A stretch of DNA of 64,000 bases from Paludibacterium sp. B53371 (GTDB lineage: Bacteria; Pseudomonadota; Gammaproteobacteria; Burkholderiales; Chromobacteriaceae), in the NCBI RefSeq assembly GCF_018802765.1, contig NZ_CP069163.1, forward strand, positions 2,304,311 to 2,368,310. The letters run 5' to 3'. Position 1 is the stretch's first letter. Every line of letters begins with the position of its first letter. Shown here one piece after another: positions 61,706 to 64,000 of this stretch. The translations under genes were made by a program, and so were the position numbers. The notes under the pieces are model-generated. The model searched no databases, was not told where the DNA came from, and saw only the letters and a list, made by a program, of their open reading frames with translations.

Positions 61706-62496
61706 GCATGAACACTATCTATCTTGAAGGTATCAGTCTGATCGGTCCGGGCCTGCCCAACTGGTCTGACGCCCAGCCTGTCTTGCGTGGCGAGCAGCCG
61801 ATCGATATGGCGCCGGTCGTCATGCCGGTGGCCGAGTTGCTTCCCGCCACCGAACGGCGCCGCGCGGGCAGTGCCATCCGTCTCTCCATGGCCATCGGCC
61901 TGGGCGCGGCCAGGGCCGCCGGACGAGACCCTGCCACACTGGCGAATATTTTTTCTTCCACGGGCGGGGACTGCGAGAACTGCCACAGCCTGCTGGATAC
62001 GCTGGCTTCGGATGACCGCATGATTTCGCCGACCCGCTTCCATAACTCGGTTCACAATGCAGCCGCAGGGTATTGGGGCATCGCCACGCACTGCACCGCA
62101 GCCTCGACCAGCCTGTGCACCTACGATGCGACCTTCGGTGCCGCCCTGCTGGAAACGGCGTGTCAGGCACTGAGCAGTGGCCAGCCCTGCCTGCTGATCG
62201 CCTTCGACACCGCCTATCCCGAGCCTTTGTACTCCTTGCGCCCGATTCCCTGGCCCTTCGGCGTCGGTATGGTCCTGAGCCCGATGCAGACGGCGGCACA
62301 CCAGCCGTCCTTGCGCCTGTCGCTCTGTCAGGAGCCAGCCGATACCCTGGCGCAAAGCGATCTCGAGTCGCTGCGCCTGCAAGTCCCCTCGGCACGCAGT
62401 CTGCCCCTGTTGCAGCGCCTGGCCCGGGGCGGCAGCGGCCGTGTCGTCATCGACTATCTGGCGGAAACCAGTCTGGCCATTGAGGTGGCGGCATGA
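61702..62496 (+). CDS. Ketosynthase-like chain-length-factor partner
   Basis: A 264-residue thiolase-fold protein, about two thirds of a normal ketosynthase. In place of TACSS it has the ASTSLCTYDATF segment, and the two C-terminal His motifs of active ketosynthases are absent. It resembles the ApeC-type partner that forms an inactive/active heterodimer with the ketosynthase. Its ATG overlaps the previous stop and its stop overlaps the dehydratase start. Confidence 0.78.
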   Translation: MSMNTIYLEGISLIGPGLPNWSDAQPVLRGEQPIDMAPVVMPVAELLPATERRRAGSAIRLSMAIGLGAARAAGRDPATLANIFSSTGGDCENCHSLLDTLASDDRMISPTRFHNSVHNAAAGYWGIATHCTAASTSLCTYDATFGAALLETACQALSSGQPCLLIAFDTAYPEPLYSLRPIPWPFGVGMVLSPMQTAAHQPSLRLSLCQEPADTLAQSDLESLRLQVPSARSLPLLQRLARGGSGRVVIDYLAETSLAIEVAA

Positions 62497-62939
62497 TCGA
62501 TCGTCAGTGGATCGCGGCACACATCCCTCATCAGGGCAAGATGTGCCTGCTGGACAGTGTGCGGGACTGGAATGAGCAGGAGATTTACTGTCTGACCGAC
62601 AGCCACTGCCAGGCAGATAACCCGCTGCGTGCCCATGACCGGCTGGGGATCTCGACGGCAATTGAATACGCCGCCCAGGCCATGGCCGTGCATGGCGCCC
62701 TGCTGGCGCAAGCGTCGCCGGCTCCCAAGGCCGGTTTCCTCACCAGTGCGCGGGATGTGCGCTGGCATGTCGCGCGGCTGGATCAATCCACGGGTCCCCT
62801 GACGGTCCATGCCACCCGTTTGTCGGGCTCGGCGGTCAATGCCCTGTATCAGTTTGAAATCCTGGCGGACGAGCAGGTGCTGGCCAGCGGTCGGCTGGCC
62901 GCGATTCTCGATGCCGACGCCTATTCCCCGAAAGTCTGA
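62493..62939 (+). CDS. ApeP-like hotdog dehydratase
   Basis: A 148-residue hotdog protein that begins IDRQWIAAHIPHQGKMCLLDSV, the family signature with its His, then IEYAAQAMAVHGAL, which matches the central helix with catalytic Glu. It is the second dehydratase of the set and probably partners the ApeI-type protein to remove water from 3-hydroxy intermediates. Confidence 0.82.
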   Translation: MIDRQWIAAHIPHQGKMCLLDSVRDWNEQEIYCLTDSHCQADNPLRAHDRLGISTAIEYAAQAMAVHGALLAQASPAPKAGFLTSARDVRWHVARLDQSTGPLTVHATRLSGSAVNALYQFEILADEQVLASGRLAAILDADAYSPKV

Positions 62940-62944
62940 TCACC

Positions 62945-63664
62945 ATGAAACGAGCCCTGATTACCGGTGGCAGCGGTGCCATCGGCGCTGCCATCAGCCA
63001 GCGACTGGCACGAGAAGGCTTCCATGTCATCGTCCACGCCAACCGCCAGCTGACGCAGGCACAGCATCTCTGTGAAACCCTGATCGCCGAGGGTTACTCG
63101 GCCGAAGCGGTGCAATTTGACGTGGCGGATGAGGCGGCCTGTGCGCAGGCCGTGGAAACCCTGCTGCAGCAAGGTCCGATTCAGGTCGTAGTGAATAATG
63201 CAGGGATTCACGACGATGCCGTGTTCCCGGGCATGAGCGCCGCTCAATGGCACAGGGTCATCGACGTGTCATTGCATGGTTTCTTTCATGTCACCCAGCC
63301 ACTGACCATGCCGATGATCCGTACCCGCTGGGGACGCATCATCAATATCACCTCGGTGGCCGCCCTGGCCGGCAATCGTGGTCAGACCAACTATGCCGCC
63401 GCCAAGGCGGCGCTGCACGGGGCGACCAAGTCGCTGGCCCTGGAGCTGGCAAGCCGCGGCATCACGGTCAATGCCATTGCGCCAGGCGTCATCGAATCGG
63501 AAATGAGCAAGGACAGTTTTACCGAGCAGCAGATTGCCTCGATGGTACCGATGAAGCGCGCCGGCACGCCGGCGGAGGTGGCCGGCCTGGTCGCCTATCT
63601 GGCCTCGGAAGATGCCGGCTACGTCACCGGGCAGATCATTTCCATCAATGGCGGCATGATCTGA
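62945..63664 (+). CDS. FabG-like 3-ketoacyl-ACP reductase
   Basis: The 239-residue short-chain dehydrogenase has the NADPH loop TGGSGAIGAAIS, NNAGIHDDAVF, the Ser of ITSVAALAG and the Tyr-x3-Lys of NYAAAKAAL (about residues 151-155), ending in GQIISINGGMI. It reduces the keto group after each extension in the polyene pathway. It closes the plus-strand operon; its 3' end faces a minus-strand dehydratase gene 15 bases away. Confidence 0.9.
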   Translation: MKRALITGGSGAIGAAISQRLAREGFHVIVHANRQLTQAQHLCETLIAEGYSAEAVQFDVADEAACAQAVETLLQQGPIQVVVNNAGIHDDAVFPGMSAAQWHRVIDVSLHGFFHVTQPLTMPMIRTRWGRIINITSVAALAGNRGQTNYAAAKAALHGATKSLALELASRGITVNAIAPGVIESEMSKDSFTEQQIASMVPMKRAGTPAEVAGLVAYLASEDAGYVTGQIISINGGMI

Positions 63665-63679
63665 GCACGCCAGGCAGGT

Positions 63680-64000
63680 TCAGCCTGCCAGTACCTGCTG
63701 GCGCGGCACATAGGCAATGGAGAGGTCGAGCTTGGCCACTTCCGTCGCATCCACTTGCACCCGTGCCGTCGCCTGCACCAGCGCCGGCGCCAGTTGACGG
63801 CACTGGATGTCAAATCTTACTTCGCTGTCCGGCCTGACCGGCTGCTTGAACCAGCAGCTGCGCACCCCTGCCAACACCCCGATGGAATCTTCCGGCAGGG
63901 TCTTGATATAGGGATCCCCCACCAGCAGACCGGCGCCGGTCAGCTGGGCCATCGCCTCGATCAGCAGCACGCCCGGCACGATGGGCATGCCGGGAAAATG
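63680..64000 (-). CDS. FabZ/FabA-like 3-hydroxyacyl dehydratase, truncated by window end
   Basis: The frame is open at the window edge; the gene continues beyond base 64000. The visible 106 residues start HFPGMPIVPGVLLIEAMAQLTGA, the FabZ active-site block with catalytic His and Glu, followed by the hotdog sheet and ending YVPRQQVLAG. It could belong to fatty-acid or polyene synthesis; its opposite strand separates it from the pigment operon. Confidence 0.82.
   Translation of the reverse strand, partial: HFPGMPIVPGVLLIEAMAQLTGAGLLVGDPYIKTLPEDSIGVLAGVRSCWFKQPVRPDSEVRFDIQCRQLAPALVQATARVQVDATEVAKLDLSIAYVPRQQVLAG

Overview
This is a GC-rich stretch of a betaproteobacterial chromosome, most likely of the order Neisseriales (Chromobacteriaceae-like). 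The evidence is the set of protein families, the conserved order ndk-rlmN-pilW-rodZ-ispG-hisS-yfgM-bamB-der-hfq-hflX-hisZ-purA, the trxA-rho pair and the general look of the rRNA genes. The genus cannot be fixed by eye. No CRISPR array, prophage or insertion sequence was seen.

Layout. 1-4.6 kb: the end of a diguanylate cyclase, a CoA-type Nudix hydrolase, a UPF0126 membrane protein, rho, trxA, fabI and a 44-residue DUF3149 protein behind a perfect FNR/ANR-type site. 4.6-10.1 kb: a GST-yqhD detoxification pair with two TetR-like operators, then a MocR-type regulator divergent from a PLP-homeostasis operon. 10.1-15.8 kb: a branched-chain amino-acid binding lipoprotein, putA and a DsrE-like protein. 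15.8-20.5 kb: a GlrK-QseG-GlrR (QseEGF) signalling operon, followed by a BON-domain gene that carries a textbook sigma-54 promoter and a GlrR-type upstream site.

20.6-25.7 kb holds one complete rRNA operon on the minus strand (16S-23S-5S) with P1 promoter, boxA elements, processing stem and terminator. Its 16S-23S spacer lacks tRNA genes. 25.8-31.1 kb contains rnr, three identical tRNA-Leu(CAG) genes, a Gfo/Idh/MocA oxidoreductase, pncB and a 55-bp REP-like palindrome. 31.1-44.5 kb is a long minus-strand block of housekeeping genes: histidine and purine synthesis, ribosome and RNA factors, envelope assembly, isoprenoid synthesis and pilus assembly. 44.6-50.5 kb has a SPOR protein, a 43-residue acidic microprotein, a YfaZ-like outer-membrane protein, a cupin, an NDH-2 type dehydrogenase, an AlkX/YcaQ DNA glycosylase and a lone periplasmic binding protein.

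50.5-64 kb is an aryl-polyene/xanthomonadin-type pigment cluster. A chorismatase-family gene and a PAP2 phosphatase lie on the minus strand. Divergent from them is a tightly overlapping plus-strand operon of 13 genes: ACP, COG4648 membrane protein, acyl-ACP ligase, hotdog dehydratase, acyltransferase, LolA-like carrier, MMPL exporter, alpha/beta hydrolase, NodB-type deacetylase, ketosynthase, a ketosynthase-like partner, second dehydratase and ketoreductase. A convergent, truncated FabZ-like gene closes the window. A plausible reading is that chorismate yields a hydroxybenzoate starter, which is loaded on ACP, extended and reduced to a polyene, attached to a lipid and carried to the outer membrane. 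The hydrolase and deacetylase are the unusual parts.
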